NCBI GenBank assembly: GCA_014529385.2
Contig: CM043959.1
Span: 64,989,753 to 65,053,752, forward strand
Direction of reading: 5' to 3'
From: Adiantum capillus-veneris
Lineage: Eukaryota; Streptophyta; Polypodiopsida; Polypodiales; Pteridaceae
Length of the DNA: 64,000 bases
Positions 47,378 to 58,949 of the stretch are shown one piece after another. The notes beneath the pieces were generated by a model. That model was given only the letters and a program-made list of their open reading frames with translations, ran no database searches and was not told the DNA's origin. Numbering within the stretch: the stretch's first letter is position 1; each line of letters starts with the position of its first letter. The translations under genes were made by a program, and so were the position numbers.

Positions 47378-50077
47378 ATGATTTATGTATCAAATGTCTC
47401 TAAAAATGTAATCAATGTAACCGAGCAGCCGAACGTTTCTTTGTGGCATAGCCGGTTAGGACATATGTCCAAGAAGGGAATGGAAATCTTGTCTCGTTCT
47501 GGTTATTTGCCTGGCTTTTCATTTAATGATTTTGAATTCTGTGAACATTGTCTGTATGGTAAGCAAACACAGCAGCCACATAAGCATAGAAGCAGTAGAA
47601 GAGATACACAGTTGGCACTTGTTCATAGTGATTTGTGTGGACCTATGCCTAACCTATCACTAGGGGGAGCTTCTTACTTTATGACATTTATAGATGATTA
47701 CTCGAGGAAAGTATGGGTTTACTTTCTCAAGCACAAGGATGAAGCGTTTAGTGTTTTCAAAACGTTTGTGACACTTGTGGAGAATCAGAGTGCCAAGAAG
47801 CTTAAATGCTTACGCACTGACAATGGTGGAGAGTATGTTTCAAAGGCCTTTCGGGACTTTTGTGAGTCAAAAGGTTTAAAACGTGAACTTACTGCTCCTT
47901 ATAATCCTCCTCAAAATGGTGTTGCTGAGAGGATGAATAGGACCATACAAGAGAAGGTCAGAAGTATGTTGTCTAATGCACAGCTGCCAAATGGGTTTTG
48001 GATTGAAGCTGTATCAACAGCTGTTCATCTTGTAAATAGATCTCCTAGCAAGGTTTTGCAGAAGGATTCAGTGCCAAAGATGGTATGGTCAGGCAAAATG
48101 CCCTCATACAAGCATCTCAGAGTCTTTCGCTGTGAGGCATATACTCACGTTCCAAAGGAATTTAGGAACAAACTTGAGCCAAAGAGTAGAAAGTGCATCT
48201 TTCTAGGCTATGGTAATTCTGGTGAGATGGGGTACAGACTTTGGGATCCCGAATCCAGAAAGGTTGTCCGCAGCAATGATGTTCACTTTAATGAATCCAA
48301 ATATCATTCTAAACCAGAGAGGGTTGAGGAGATTAGAAGAGTTGTCTTCCAAGAAGATCGACCTGCACGTGCAAGACAAAATGTCAGGGCTCAAGAGGAG
48401 CAAGGACACGATAGAGTGGAACCACAGGTTGTGGCTGAGCCTAAGCCACCTATTGTGCGTAGATCTGGACGTGTCACGCGACCTCCTAATAGGTTTGTTC
48501 CATCTATGAATTATGTCATGTTGGCTGATTGCAATGAGCCTTCATGTTACAAGGAAGCAGTGCAAATGAAGGACTCCGGGAATTGGCAATTGGCCATGCA
48601 GTCAGAGATGACAACTCTGCATAAAAACCAGACATGGAAGCTAGTTAAATTACCACGGGGCAAAAAGGCTCTACCCTGTAAATGGGTTTACAGGTATAAG
48701 ATCACCGCTCATGATAGTCAGCCAAAGTACAAAGCAAGGCTTGTTGCCAAGGGCTTTAAGCAAGAACAAGGCATTGACTTTGATGAAGTCTTCTCTCCGG
48801 TGGTCAAGATAACTACATTGAGATGCTTTCTTGCATTGGTTGCCATATTAGATTTGGTGTTGCACCAAATGGATGTCAAAACAGCGTTCTTGCATGGTGA
48901 TTTAGATGTGGAAATTTATATGCAGCAGCCAGAAGGGTTTGTTAAGAAAGGCAAGGAAGATTGGGTATGCCAGTTGTTAAAGAGTCTTTATGGCTTAAAA
49001 CAATCACCGAGGGCATGGTACCATAAATTCCACAAGTTTATGCTTTCTCAAGGCTACAAACGTAGTGAGTTCGATCACTGTCTATATACAAAGAAGGCTA
49101 AGGATGGCAGTTGGCTAATCCTTATTTTGTATGTGTATGACATGTTGATTGCTGGCAAGCACTTGGAAGAAATTTCAGCTTTGAAGTCAAAGATGGCAAA
49201 ATCGTTTGACATGAAAGACATGGGTGAGGCAAGTCATATACTTGGTATGCGCATTGAGAGAGACAGATCAAAGAAGTTGATTTGGTTATCTCAAACAGAG
49301 TATATTGACAAGGTTTTGCAACGTTTCAATTTGGAGAAGGGAAAGGCATTGAGTGTTCCATTGCCACCATATGTGAAACTTAGCAAACAAGATTGTCCTG
49401 TGTCTGAGGAAGAACAGGCTGAAATGGATAAGATTCCATATGCGTCTGCAATGGGTAGTTTGATGTATGCAATGATTGCTACTCGCCCAGACATTGCATT
49501 TGCAGTGGGAGTAGTAAGTCGATACATGTCAAACCCAGGCAAGAAACATTGGGAGGCAGTGAAAGGAATATTGAGATACCTGAAAGCTACAAAGAGTATG
49601 CTTATATGCTATGGGAGTCAAGAGCTAAGTGTAAAGGGTTTTACAGACTCAGATTATGCAGGTGACTTAGACAACCGAAGGTCTACGTCAGGGTATGTCT
49701 TTACATTGGCTGGTGGAGCAGTATCATGGCGTTCTAGATTACAAGATTGTGTTACTCAGTCTACTACAGAGGCTGAATATGTTGCAGCATCAGAGGCATG
49801 CAAAGAATCAATTTGGCTTAATCGACTAGTAACAAATTTGGGAATCAAAGAAGAGATGCCTGTGTTATATTGTGATAGTCAAAGTGCTATACAATTGGCT
49901 CGCAATCCAGTTTATCACTCAAAGACAAAGCATGTGGATGTGAAGTATCATTTCATCAGGGAAATGCTCGAGGATAAGCACCTTCAGCTTGTCAAAGTTC
50001 ACACCACAGAAAATCCTGCTGATCTACTTAAAAAGGACTTCCCTCAGAGAGCTTTGCGCATTTTCGCAAGCAGTTAG
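47378..50077 (+). pseudogene. copia 2 pol: integrase, reverse transcriptase, RNase H
   Basis: An 899-codon open frame. The integrase zinc region has LWHSRLGHM...C..C (about 47440-47560). The core has VHSDLCGPM, FIDDYSRKVW, TDNGGEYVSKAF and NGVAERMNRT (D, D, E present). The reverse transcriptase starts with CKWVYRYK (48680) and has QMDVKTAFLHGDL and LYGLKQSPRAWY. Its YVDD box reads YVYD, codon TAT at 49136-49138, so one catalytic aspartate is lost. RNase H has DSDYAGD, STTEAEYVA and DSQSAI. The protein starts in the missing N-terminal frame upstream (47200-47370, with a stop at 47367), so this is not a full pol. Despite the long open frame it should be inactive. Confidence 0.9.
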
Positions 50078-50177
50078 GTGTAGGGTAGTACATCACTTCT
50101 CTACATCTCTTGTATATTAGCTTGTATAGTAGCTTCTCTCACACTTAAAGTACCACATTGGACTTTAAGTGGGAGGT

Positions 50178-50369
50178 TGTTGGGGTATAAAGCCTAATGT
50201 GGTCGCCCAGGTAAGTGGGCGGGCCGCCAGGTATGTACACATATTCTTTTTTAAAAACCTAATAAGAACTCACTATGCTCTACACATTACAGTAGAGCGA
50301 GTTCACCATATCGTCGTGCTCTTCTTCTCGCACTCTCTCTCGTGTCGCACTTCCGCTCATACTCCTTCA
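50178..50369 (+). repeat. copia 2 3' LTR
   Basis: 192 bp, five substitutions from the 5' LTR. Preceded by the polypurine tract AAGTGGGAGGT. Confidence 0.93.
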
Positions 50370-50675
50370 AGAGAGAGAGAGAGGAGGAGGAGGTGCTCGT
50401 CGTCTCTGCTAATGAGAACATACCTAGAGCATACGTACTTGAGTGGACGCAAAGACCATTAAATACAATGACGCATATGAATACAATGACGCAAATACTT
50501 AAAGAGCCGGAGAATCGTACAAGAACTTGAATGTGCCTTTAGCTTTGGAATGCTCAAAGGCTAGCAGCAACAGAAAGCGTTCTTCTTCTATTCAACTTGA
50601 GTGATGAAAGAGGCAAGTGCATAACTCTGAATTTACAAAACGAAGCCATCTAGTTCAAATACAATATTTATGGCT

Positions 50676-51358
50676 TTAAGAAATCTCTGTCTCATCCTCG
50701 CATAGCTCAGCATAACTTCCTATATCTATATAGAGCTCTCCGTTTAAACAGATGTCCTCTGTTTCATTTTGTAGATCCTCTTCATGCACCCCATAGAGAG
50801 TAGCAGCTTGATGTTCGTCTGGCACCACCTCCACGGCTTATGACTGGGCATCTTCTCCCATCTCCTCCATTGATGCCGCTGTGATTGGCACATGGTAGCC
50901 TTCATACGTCCGTGCACTACAAGGGGCTACCTCTATGACGTACCACCAGTTTGATGCAGACTTTGTGGGATGAAATATCACCTGCCAGAGCCACATAACT
51001 TACATGAGAGCTTCCAAGCGCATAAATTCTAAAACACACGTTAACTATTTACATAGTTACTTGTTCACAATGCTCGGGTAGTACGAAAGTGTCTCTTAAG
51101 TCAGTCCATTTCTTAGTTGAATCCACTTCAAGAAAACCAAACTCTCCTCTACGCACAGCAGCGTTGCGACCCTCCATGATTATCTTGAACCATTGCACGT
51201 CGAACAAGTCGACAAAAAATCCTCTATAATCGATCCTCAAAATCTCTTATAGCGTGCCGAAATAAGTGAGTTCCGCCACCACAGGATCTGCATCAGAGGA
51301 CCGTCGTCGACTAGACTATTCAAATTTTGCCATGATTCCACAATCTTGAGTAAAACGT
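50676..51358 (-). pseudogene. CACTA copy 1 transposase, C-terminal exons (DUF4216)
   Basis: The exon piece 51358-51061 begins at the gypsy insertion point and encodes VAELTYFGTL, then EILRIDYRGFFVDLFDVQWF and EFGFLEVDSTKK...FVLPEHCEQ. This is the DUF4216 domain found at the C-terminus of plant CACTA transposases. Two TAG/TAA stops interrupt it. A GTAACT donor and CTCTGGCAG acceptor enclose a 79-bp intron (50982-51060). The last exon (50981-50676) reads VIFHPTKSASNWWYVIEVAP and ends in TAA, with one internal TAA. These join in frame with 60092-60160 across the gypsy. Confidence 0.82.
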
Positions 51359-52502
51359 TGTGAGTGGGATGAAAACACACACAGCGCCTCTATAACGACC
51401 CGACACACACTCTTGGGAAGATACACACACACACACTATGGGGCACCACTCGGCTTACACAACACACCTGGCCGAGACAGAACACACACCTATGGAGTGA
51501 GAGGAGAGAGACGATCCGGTTACCCACTCCACACAGAGAGATACACACACACACACACCCAAAAAACTCAGCTCCAAAGGGGATAATTTCTTATGTTTAG
51601 ATACAATTGAGCTTGGGCCAACACCAATGGGGCAAACAGCTCACACAATATGGGTAAAAGATACCAGATACAATCACAAATTGGAGAAGAAGCTTCACTC
51701 ACCGGAGAAGATTACACAGAAAAACAGCAGAAAAAGAGTGAGGAATTTGGCAAAATGGACAGCGCCATCGCGTCCGGAACGGCCGAAAACCCCAGTCTAC
51801 AATGTCAAAGTGCTCAAATCCGACATCGAATGAGCAGTTTACGGCCAAAACAGGCTCCAAAAACCCAAAAAACACACCTGCGGCTGTTCCTCCTCTCTTC
51901 TCCACGTTTTTTCTGGTCTTCTCTCTGTTTTTTCAGTTCCCACACTTAGCTTTTTTAGTTGGGCACCCTTGGCCTTTTAAATGACCTCAAACGGACCCCG
52001 AACAGGCCAAAAACTAACCTCGCAGTGCATAGTTGTCACCTTTTTGCATCATTTGCACACCTGGCACTCAGCTTTTTTCCAATAATGCATCTCGCCACCA
52101 CGTGAAGTGGCCCCAAAAAGTGGTCCTAATGATGACCTTTCTGCGTAACTCTCACAAGAAAACACCCACGTTGTGTCCGTCCTCATCTGCGTGCAAATAT
52201 TGACCTCGTTCGGCCTCCTGACGCCACTAGATGCCATCTGACGCACCTGCTTACCTCATGTTGTCGGCCCGCGGATAGCTTCCTCGAGAAGTTTTAAGCG
52301 CTACCAACTCCTCATTATTGTAGAAAAACACAGTGGTACTGGTAATAGTGAAAATCGATGCACTATGTACATGCTGTCCTACCTGTACACATGTGGGCCC
52401 CACATAACCACCTGGCTCTAGAAAATGGGCAATCCTTTATTCGATGCACCATGCATGTATATGTACATATGCGCAATCCCTTGCTCCAAAAAACTCCTAA
52501 CA
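51359..52502 (-). repeat. gypsy 3' LTR
   Basis: 1144-bp LTR, left in plus-strand coordinates. A purine-rich AGGGGATGGG lies just upstream on the minus strand (about 52510-52520), a fair polypurine tract. It contains two short CA-rich tracts, one of which explains the 2-bp length difference from the other LTR. Confidence 0.93.
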
Positions 52503-52530
52503 TAATTTGCCCATCCCCTAGCCTGCTAGA

Positions 52531-54876
52531 TCATTCATGATCAGCAGCTGCAAAGAGAGATATGAGACTCGCCGCATCACAGGTCTCCTCATCCCTCACA
52601 GACATCACTCGCTCTTCAGAAAACTCATCTTGCTCCACCATCATCAACCTGGCATGATACAACTTAAGACGCAATCCATTTACCCTTGACGTATGTAAAA
52701 TCCCATCCAGGTTAGCCAACTGATATGTACCATTCGGGAAACACTCCACTACCTTGAAAGGGCCTTCCCACTTAATTTGAAACTTCTTTTGGAAGGTGTT
52801 GTCCAGTTTGTTGTTGTAGCGCAAAACCAAGTCATGCTTCTTGATACCCTTACTTTTGACCTTTTCATTTATCTTTGCCAAAGCCTTATCCTGCATCTGT
52901 CCATAATGCTCCAATGCGCTCATCCTATCCAACTGGACCTCTTGTAACTGCAAGAGCCTCTCTTTGAATGCATCACTAGGCGACCGAAGCAACTTCTCTA
53001 ACATCTTGACCGCAGGCAACTCTACCTCCACAGGCAATAGTGCTTCCTTTCCATACACCAAATGAAATGGAGTAAACCCTGTACCTGTCTTCACTGAAGT
53101 ACGGTAAGCCCATAATGCACTAGGAAATTCCAAATCCCAATTCTTTCCTTGGTGCTCTGTCACTTTAGAAAGAATTTGTACCAACTCACCATTGAATCTT
53201 TCATTTAAGCCATTACACTGCGGGTAATAAGGAGTGGTATGCTGGTGCCTAATCTTCATCTTTGTGCATAAGAAGTCTAGCAGTTTAGCTCTAAATCCTG
53301 GCCCCTTATCTGAAAGTAGCTCTAATGGCACCCCAAACTTGCAACATATTTCATCATACACAAATTTTGCCACATCCTTTGCAGTGATCTGTTTTACTGC
53401 TATAGCCTCTGCCCATCTAGAGAGATAGTCCACTGCCGTCAAGATATAGCTTTTGCCCCTGCTTGTGATAGGTAACGGGCCTATTGCATCAATCTCCCAC
53501 TTTTCAAACACATCAAACGCCATAATGGTTTTTCGCAGCTCTGGCTCCAACACTCTCTTCCCAAATGCTTGACATCTATTGCAAGACCTACACCAATGGT
53601 GAACATCCTTGTGCAAACTAGGCCATACATACCCCTCTTGCAAAATCTTATGCAAGGTGATCTTTAGAGCAAAATGGCCACCACATGCGCCTTCATGATT
53701 CTCTTCCAACACTCTGTAAAGCTCCTCCCGCCAAGGTACACGTCTCAACACGAGATCAGCCCCTTTCATGTATAAGACATCCCCAATCAATTTGTACCTG
53801 TATGCTCTACGCACAAAGCCATACTTCTTAGACTTCTGAATCTCCTTTGGAATGATTCCTGTTAGCAAAAACTCCTCTTCTTGAGCCAAACTTTCCCGGC
53901 CATGATAAAGAGGTAAATTGGTCCTCAACACGAATAGCTCCCCAATCATGCCTTGAGCTGCTTCATGTGCCTCTCCATTTAGAGCACGTTCAATGTGTTT
54001 GATGCTCCATGCTTCGAACTTTTTTAACAGGCCTTTAATTTTGAAGCACATTTCTTTCAATGAGGTGTTCTTGCTCTTCCACACACCCAGCACTTGCTTC
54101 ACCACTAACAAGGCATCACCTTTTATGCTCAACCTTCGAACCCCATGCTTCAAACAAATGTGTAATCCGGCTTCCAATGTAGCATATTCAGCCTCATTGT
54201 TACTATGCGCATCCAATTTGAACCCTCTCTTGCATACTAGCTTCCCCTCTGGATCATAAAGTGCTATACCCCCTAAAGCTGCATCGTGGCTCTTTCTGTA
54301 TGACCGATCAAAGAACAACACATGTGCATTGCTGATCTGTGGCACTTCTTCAACTACCTTTCTCACCACCTCTTCCTTAACAATAAGGGGGTTCTCCTTG
54401 TAGGTCAACAAATCAGCTAGGGTAGCCCTTGTACTATCTTCCACTAGAAAAGAGAACTCAAACTCTTGCAGCTCAATTACCCATTTCTTCACCACATTTG
54501 ACATGTTAGTACCATTTATTAACTGTGGCAAAAAGGCATAACTCGTCAAGAAAACAAAAGGCCGTGGTAGCAAGTAATGACGAAATCGTCGACAAGCAAA
54601 TATTACACTGGCCATCACTAGCTCTACTTCCGATAACTTTCTCTCCGCTACCAACTTCACTCGGCTTGCACAATACACTGGCCTCATATAATGGCTGCCC
54701 TTCCCCTTTTGCAATAGCATGGCTCCAATGGCATCATCCCCTACTGATGGATTTACATAAAAAACTTTCTCCCAATCAGGAGCCTGCATGGCTGACAACC
54801 CCCCTAACACCTCTTTCACCTCTTGAAACACTTCTTCACACTTGTCATCCCATTGCAATGGATCATGCTTTGCCAC
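52531..54876 (-). pseudogene. gypsy RNase H, second RNase H and integrase
   Basis: A 781-codon frame. Residues about 5-110 are the usual retroviral-type RNase H, with GAMLLQKGKGSHYMRPVYCAS and RKLSEVELVMAS. Residues about 180-310 form a second, archaeal-type RNase H: FFDRSYRKSHDAALGGIAL, NNEAEYATLEAG and IKGDALLVVKQV (D, E, D). The first aspartate position reads FFDRS. The integrase has an HHCC zinc region (HEGACGGHFALKITLHK...CRSCNRCQ) and a D-D-E core: WEIDAIGPLP, LSDKGPGF, LNERFNGEL. A C-terminal chromatin-reading domain is not obvious. The frame is shifted against the reverse transcriptase near 54880. Confidence 0.9.
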
Positions 54877-55610
54877 TTTCTGTAATGGATAAAGAAGCTG
54901 CGAGACAATGGAATAAACCGTGCCATGTACTTCACTTTGTGTATAAAGGTTGCCAATTGCTTCGTACTCATAGGTGATGGAAGAAGAATAATAGACTTCA
55001 CCTTATTCTGATCAGCCTCAATGCCATTTTCTGACACCATATGGCCCAATAACTTCACCCTTGGCTGTGCTAGATGACATTTCTTTGGATTTAGTTGTCC
55101 TCCACATTCATCATATCGAGCCAATACCATCTGCAGCTTCTCATGGTGATCAGCCCTACTGCTATAGACACAGAAGTCATCCATAAAAGCTTTAACACAA
55201 CTACCAATGAATGGTTCCAACACCCAATTTGCTCTCTCTTGATAGAAGGAAGGTCCATTTGACAACCCAAATGGCAATACTGTGTAGCAATAGCAGCCCC
55301 ATGGCGTAATCAAAGTTGTCTTTGTGCGGTCTTTAAGAGCAATCTTCAATTGAAAATAGCCTGAAAAACCATCACACACATTGTACCTCTCATAACCTTC
55401 CACTGAATCCAAGATCTGATCGATGAATGGAAGAGGATATGGGTTCTTCTTAGTGGCTGCGTTTAAGGGTTTAAAATCCACACAAATTCTCCACTTCCCA
55501 TCCTTCTTTGGACTGACTACAACTGGACTCACCCATTCTGTGGTCTCCACTGGAACTATGAACCCTGCCTTCAGTAACTTGTCCACCTCTACCCTCAAGG
55601 CTTCCATTTG
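54816..55610 (-). pseudogene. gypsy reverse transcriptase
   Basis: Begins with EVDKLLKAGFIVPVE and continues SPVVVSPKKDGKWRICVDF, YPLPFIDQIL, FGLSNGPSFYQ and the active site AFMDDFCVYS (about 55165-55195), then LGHMVSENGIEADQNK. Both catalytic aspartates of the MDD box are present. It is in the same frame as the protease, separated by a TAG at 55611-55613. The end (after KYMARFIPL) runs into a frameshift. Confidence 0.9.
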
Positions 55611-56618
55611 CTATTGACCCATCCTTCTTAGCCTTTGTCGCACTGGCTTAGCACCTTCTTTCAGCTCTATATGCATCTCTTCACCCTCGAACCCTCTGAT
55701 CTCTTCATATGAAGTAATGAACAAATCAGGAAAACTAGCCAGCATATTCAAAAATATATCCTTCTCCATAGCTGAGAGGTCTCCACTAATCATTTGCGTC
55801 ATTAATTCCTGCTTCTTTGACAACTCAACCTTGGTTTGCATCAGCCCTTCAATCACTTCATAAGGCCCTTCACTTTCATCTTCAACCTCATTCGCAAATG
55901 CAACTAACCCAATCTCCTGGATTTCTTTGTCCATCAAAAGAAATGCAACATCAGCATCCTCATCACTGTTGGTAGTGCTATCACTGTCCTCATCTGTCAC
56001 CGTGGAAGAGTCTTCATCACTAGACTCATCCTCATCTTCATAAAGCTCCTCTAATCGTTTCCTTGTGTCCATATTATAAAGCTTCTTGGTACCTGTCTTT
56101 CCATAGAGGCTAATCGTACCATGTCGCCAATCTTGAACAGCTCCCACTGCACGTAACCATGGTCTGCCCAGTATAATAGGATATGCTCCCAACCCTGCTG
56201 GCATCACATGAAAATCAACCACTGCCTTTGCATCATATGCCTCCACTTCTAAGCTCTTTACAACACCCAAGCATTTTACTTTTTGATGGTTTGCCAATCT
56301 GATCCGAAAACCTGACACCCCAGCCACTGTGAGATCCATCTTCTCAACGCATGAGTGTGTTATGACGCATATTTGGGCTCCGCCATCCACATAACCTTGT
56401 CCTAAATTTTTCCTTTTATGCCACACATCTACTATTGGACAAATGTCTGGTAGCTCATCCATTGCCAACACCTTTACTAAACCTCTCTCTGGCTCTTTCT
56501 CCATTGAGTTAACCATCCTCTTCCACTGTCGCTTTAGCTTAGGCACCATCTCTATAAGCTGCCCAAAAGTAACATCTGCCTTCCTGCTTGTCAGATCCTC
56601 CCTCAAGTCATAGTTTAA
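55611..56618 (-). pseudogene. gypsy protease region
   Basis: In frame with gag, from which a TAA (56619-56621) separates it. The aspartic-protease site reads YVDGGAQICVITHS, with DGG where DSGA or DGGS/A is common, followed later by IILGRPWL, a good match to the ILGRxWL motif. An acidic Asp/Glu/Ser-rich linker (DEDESSDEDSS and similar) separates it from the reverse transcriptase. Both flanking stops fit CAA to TAA and CAG to TAG changes. Confidence 0.85.
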
Positions 56619-57881
56619 TTACCCATCCCCTAGTGGAAAATCTGAAACATGAAACTTTCGACGAGCTCTCCTTTTCCTCTTGGCCTTGACATCCTCGCCT
56701 TCATGGCTCTTTCCTTTCTTCTTACTAGGACCTGGGGCACTTCTTCCTTCCTTTTCCTCTGTGGTCCTCTTCCCAATAGGCATCACTAATGTATCCTCTA
56801 GCTTTGATGCCTTCTCCAAGGTGACTACACTTAGCACTTTTGTCTTTCCCTTTTCCTCCTGGGTCAGTCCACTGGTTCCTTCGTCTCCCTTAATTTCGAT
56901 GCCATAATCATTTGACCTACTTAACACCTGTCTTGGCAATGGATACATGTCTCCCCCCATCCTTGGTGGCTTATCACATTGCGGGCTGATGTGACCCAAC
57001 TCTCCACAATTGTAACAGGTGGGCGTCTGCCTCCAAAACCTACCATTGCTTTGTCCAACACCATTCCTAGGTCTTTCTTCACCTCCTGGCTGATTTGCAT
57101 ACCTCCCTCGACCTCGATTATTTCCCACTTGACCTAGCATGTTTAGGCTGAGATTTTTCATCAAATCTACCATTTGCCTCATGTCTTGCCTTAGGCCATC
57201 ATCTTGCACTGCTGTAGTGACCACTGCTGGCATAACCTGAGTAGTAATAGGAACCACTGGTTCGCGATGAACCCCTGACATGCGACCTTGTAAAGACTCT
57301 ATAGGCTGAAATTCAGACCTCATTGGCAAAGACTCCACCCCTAACTGGCTCATTTTCCTCAGCTTCCACTCTTTGTTCCTTGCTACCTCTAGTGCATCTT
57401 CATATGTCCTAGGCTTCTTTAGCTCCACTCTCCAACGTATATTCTCCCAAAGACCAGCCAAGAACCTGTCCTTCTTCATCATGTCAGGCGGGGGTACCTG
57501 TGGTGCTAAAGCCTTGCACATTCGCTCCCATGCCAATGAAAACTTACATATGTACGCATCTACTGGCTCACCTTCCTTTTGCACCAAAGCCTGTACTTCT
57601 TGCCACACCTTGTCAGGATCTTCTATCTTCACAAACTCCATTTCCAACCCATGTCGTAGATTGTCCCAACTCAACCTTACAGGTGGATCAGCCACACGCA
57701 ACTCCTCTTCAAATGCTTTAGACCAAACTCGTGCATCACTCTTCAAACAAATTTGGAGAAGGCGTAACATTTGCGTAGGGCCATGAATTTGGTTGCTAAT
57801 GCAGGCAACCTCCATCTTTTCCAAAAATTCTTCCACATCTTCATCACTTCTTCCATGAAACTCAGGATAAGAGAAAGCCAT
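56619..57881 (-). CDS. gypsy gag
   Basis: Starts at the ATG at 57881 (MAFSYPEFHGRSDEDVEEF). The open frame also extends 19 codons upstream without support. Contains a retrotransposon gag core (WSKAFEEEL, WQEVQALVQKEGEPVDAYI, FLAGLWENIRWRVELKKP) and a CCHC knuckle CYNCGELGHISPQC (about 56985-57026). A Lys/Arg-rich tail (KKKGKSHEGEDVKAKRKRRA) precedes HVSDFPLGDG and a TAA. The TAA is probably a mutation, because the frame continues into the protease. Gag would form the cytoplasmic particle. Confidence 0.85.
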   Translation of the reverse strand: MAFSYPEFHGRSDEDVEEFLEKMEVACISNQIHGPTQMLRLLQICLKSDARVWSKAFEEELRVADPPVRLSWDNLRHGLEMEFVKIEDPDKVWQEVQALVQKEGEPVDAYICKFSLAWERMCKALAPQVPPPDMMKKDRFLAGLWENIRWRVELKKPRTYEDALEVARNKEWKLRKMSQLGVESLPMRSEFQPIESLQGRMSGVHREPVVPITTQVMPAVVTTAVQDDGLRQDMRQMVDLMKNLSLNMLGQVGNNRGRGRYANQPGGEERPRNGVGQSNGRFWRQTPTCYNCGELGHISPQCDKPPRMGGDMYPLPRQVLSRSNDYGIEIKGDEGTSGLTQEEKGKTKVLSVVTLEKASKLEDTLVMPIGKRTTEEKEGRSAPGPSKKKGKSHEGEDVKAKRKRRARRKFHVSDFPLGDG

Positions 57882-58949
57882 GGCTACCCAAATTATGATG
57901 CTTTGAGAACCCCTTCGAACACACGTGCAAGAACCCAAAACTTTTGACTACCCAATCCCCAGAAACTTCAATGGAGCTCAACTTTAGATAAGGACAAACA
58001 CATGCACATCAAATGAGTTTTCATAGTTGATCATCGGAATGACAACAGGCAAAGGACATTCCAGGATCTCTCTCAATCTTCTTGGCCCAAACATAAAGAC
58101 TATGCGCTGCTGGAAAAAGATCTTCCTGGACACATGAACATTAATCTGAATTCTTTGAGTTAAATGAAAAGGAGTGAAATGAGGGCCATTTTGATCGTCC
58201 ATTAAAGCCAACCATGAAGCTCCCAAGAAGGCACACCTAACTTATCCTCTGATTTTTGCCCAAATTTCAGCAGCATAACAGCATAAATGGCTCAAAATAC
58301 CAAAAAACCAGCCATCATAACTTGGGAAAATTTCGACAGAGTTTCCCCAGAAGTAGAGCAGTAGGAACCCAAAATATAGACTGTCTATGTATGCATAAAT
58401 TGTCAACAATAGAACCCGAGCATCAAGTAGGACTCACTAGTACATAGCCTATGGCGAGGTCACAAAAAGGGTGCTCTAGCTACCTGTATCACCGAAAGGA
58501 TCTCTACATTTGAGAATCCCCCAGCTCAATAAAAACCTCACGCTATCAACCCTCACACGAAGGCTAATGCAAATCGCATATAGTCAAGTCTCAGAAATGA
58601 CTATCTTCCAGACCAAGTCTCAGAAATGGCTGGGACTGCCAAATACAACCAAGTATGGCTCCACAAATGCGTACAATGGCAGTTTCCACAAGTAACGTAC
58701 AATCCAGCAGACAATGCGCTCAAACAGGCGCCAAGTGATGCATACCCACAACAACTACAAGTGACATCACTGCTAGTATATCACTGTACTCCAGCTATCT
58801 GTACCTGTGTGAATCACCTGTACCTGTACCTGTCCCTGTAACCTGTAACCTGTAACCTGTAATCTGCAACCTGCAACCTGTAATCCCGAAGCTCGAAGCT
58901 CGAAGCAGAAGGTACTCGAAGAAGATCCTCCGTGGGGGCACCAAAAGAA
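57882..58949 (-). other. gypsy leader
   Basis: Non-coding leader between the 5' LTR and gag. It holds a short-unit array of ACAGGTT/ACAGGT at about 58800-58860 and two blocks similar to the copia 2 leader (58485-58560 and 58325-58350). The primer-binding site should lie just inside 58949 (TTTTGGTGCCCCCACGG); I cannot assign its tRNA. Confidence 0.75.

Larger units (their letters stand above)
44832..50369 (+). mobile_element. Ty1/copia retrotransposon (copia 2), complete, 5538 bp
   Basis: LTRs of 192 bp at 44832-45023 and 50178-50369 both run from TGTTGGGGTATAAAG to CTCCTTCA and differ at five positions (2.6%), four of them transitions. They are flanked by AGAGA. A primer-binding site (GGTATCAGAGC) follows the 5' LTR within a few bases, and a purine-rich AAGTGGGAGGT precedes the 3' LTR. 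A 1.1-kb leader separates the 5' LTR from gag at 46111. Gag-pol is in three frames. Structurally whole but coding-defective. Confidence 0.93.

Noticed and set aside
51627-51949. Reading frames of 60-99 codons in the gypsy LTRs (also 59216-59573)
   Set aside because: They occur in both LTRs simply because the LTRs are duplicates, have no recognisable domain and overlap each other in different frames.
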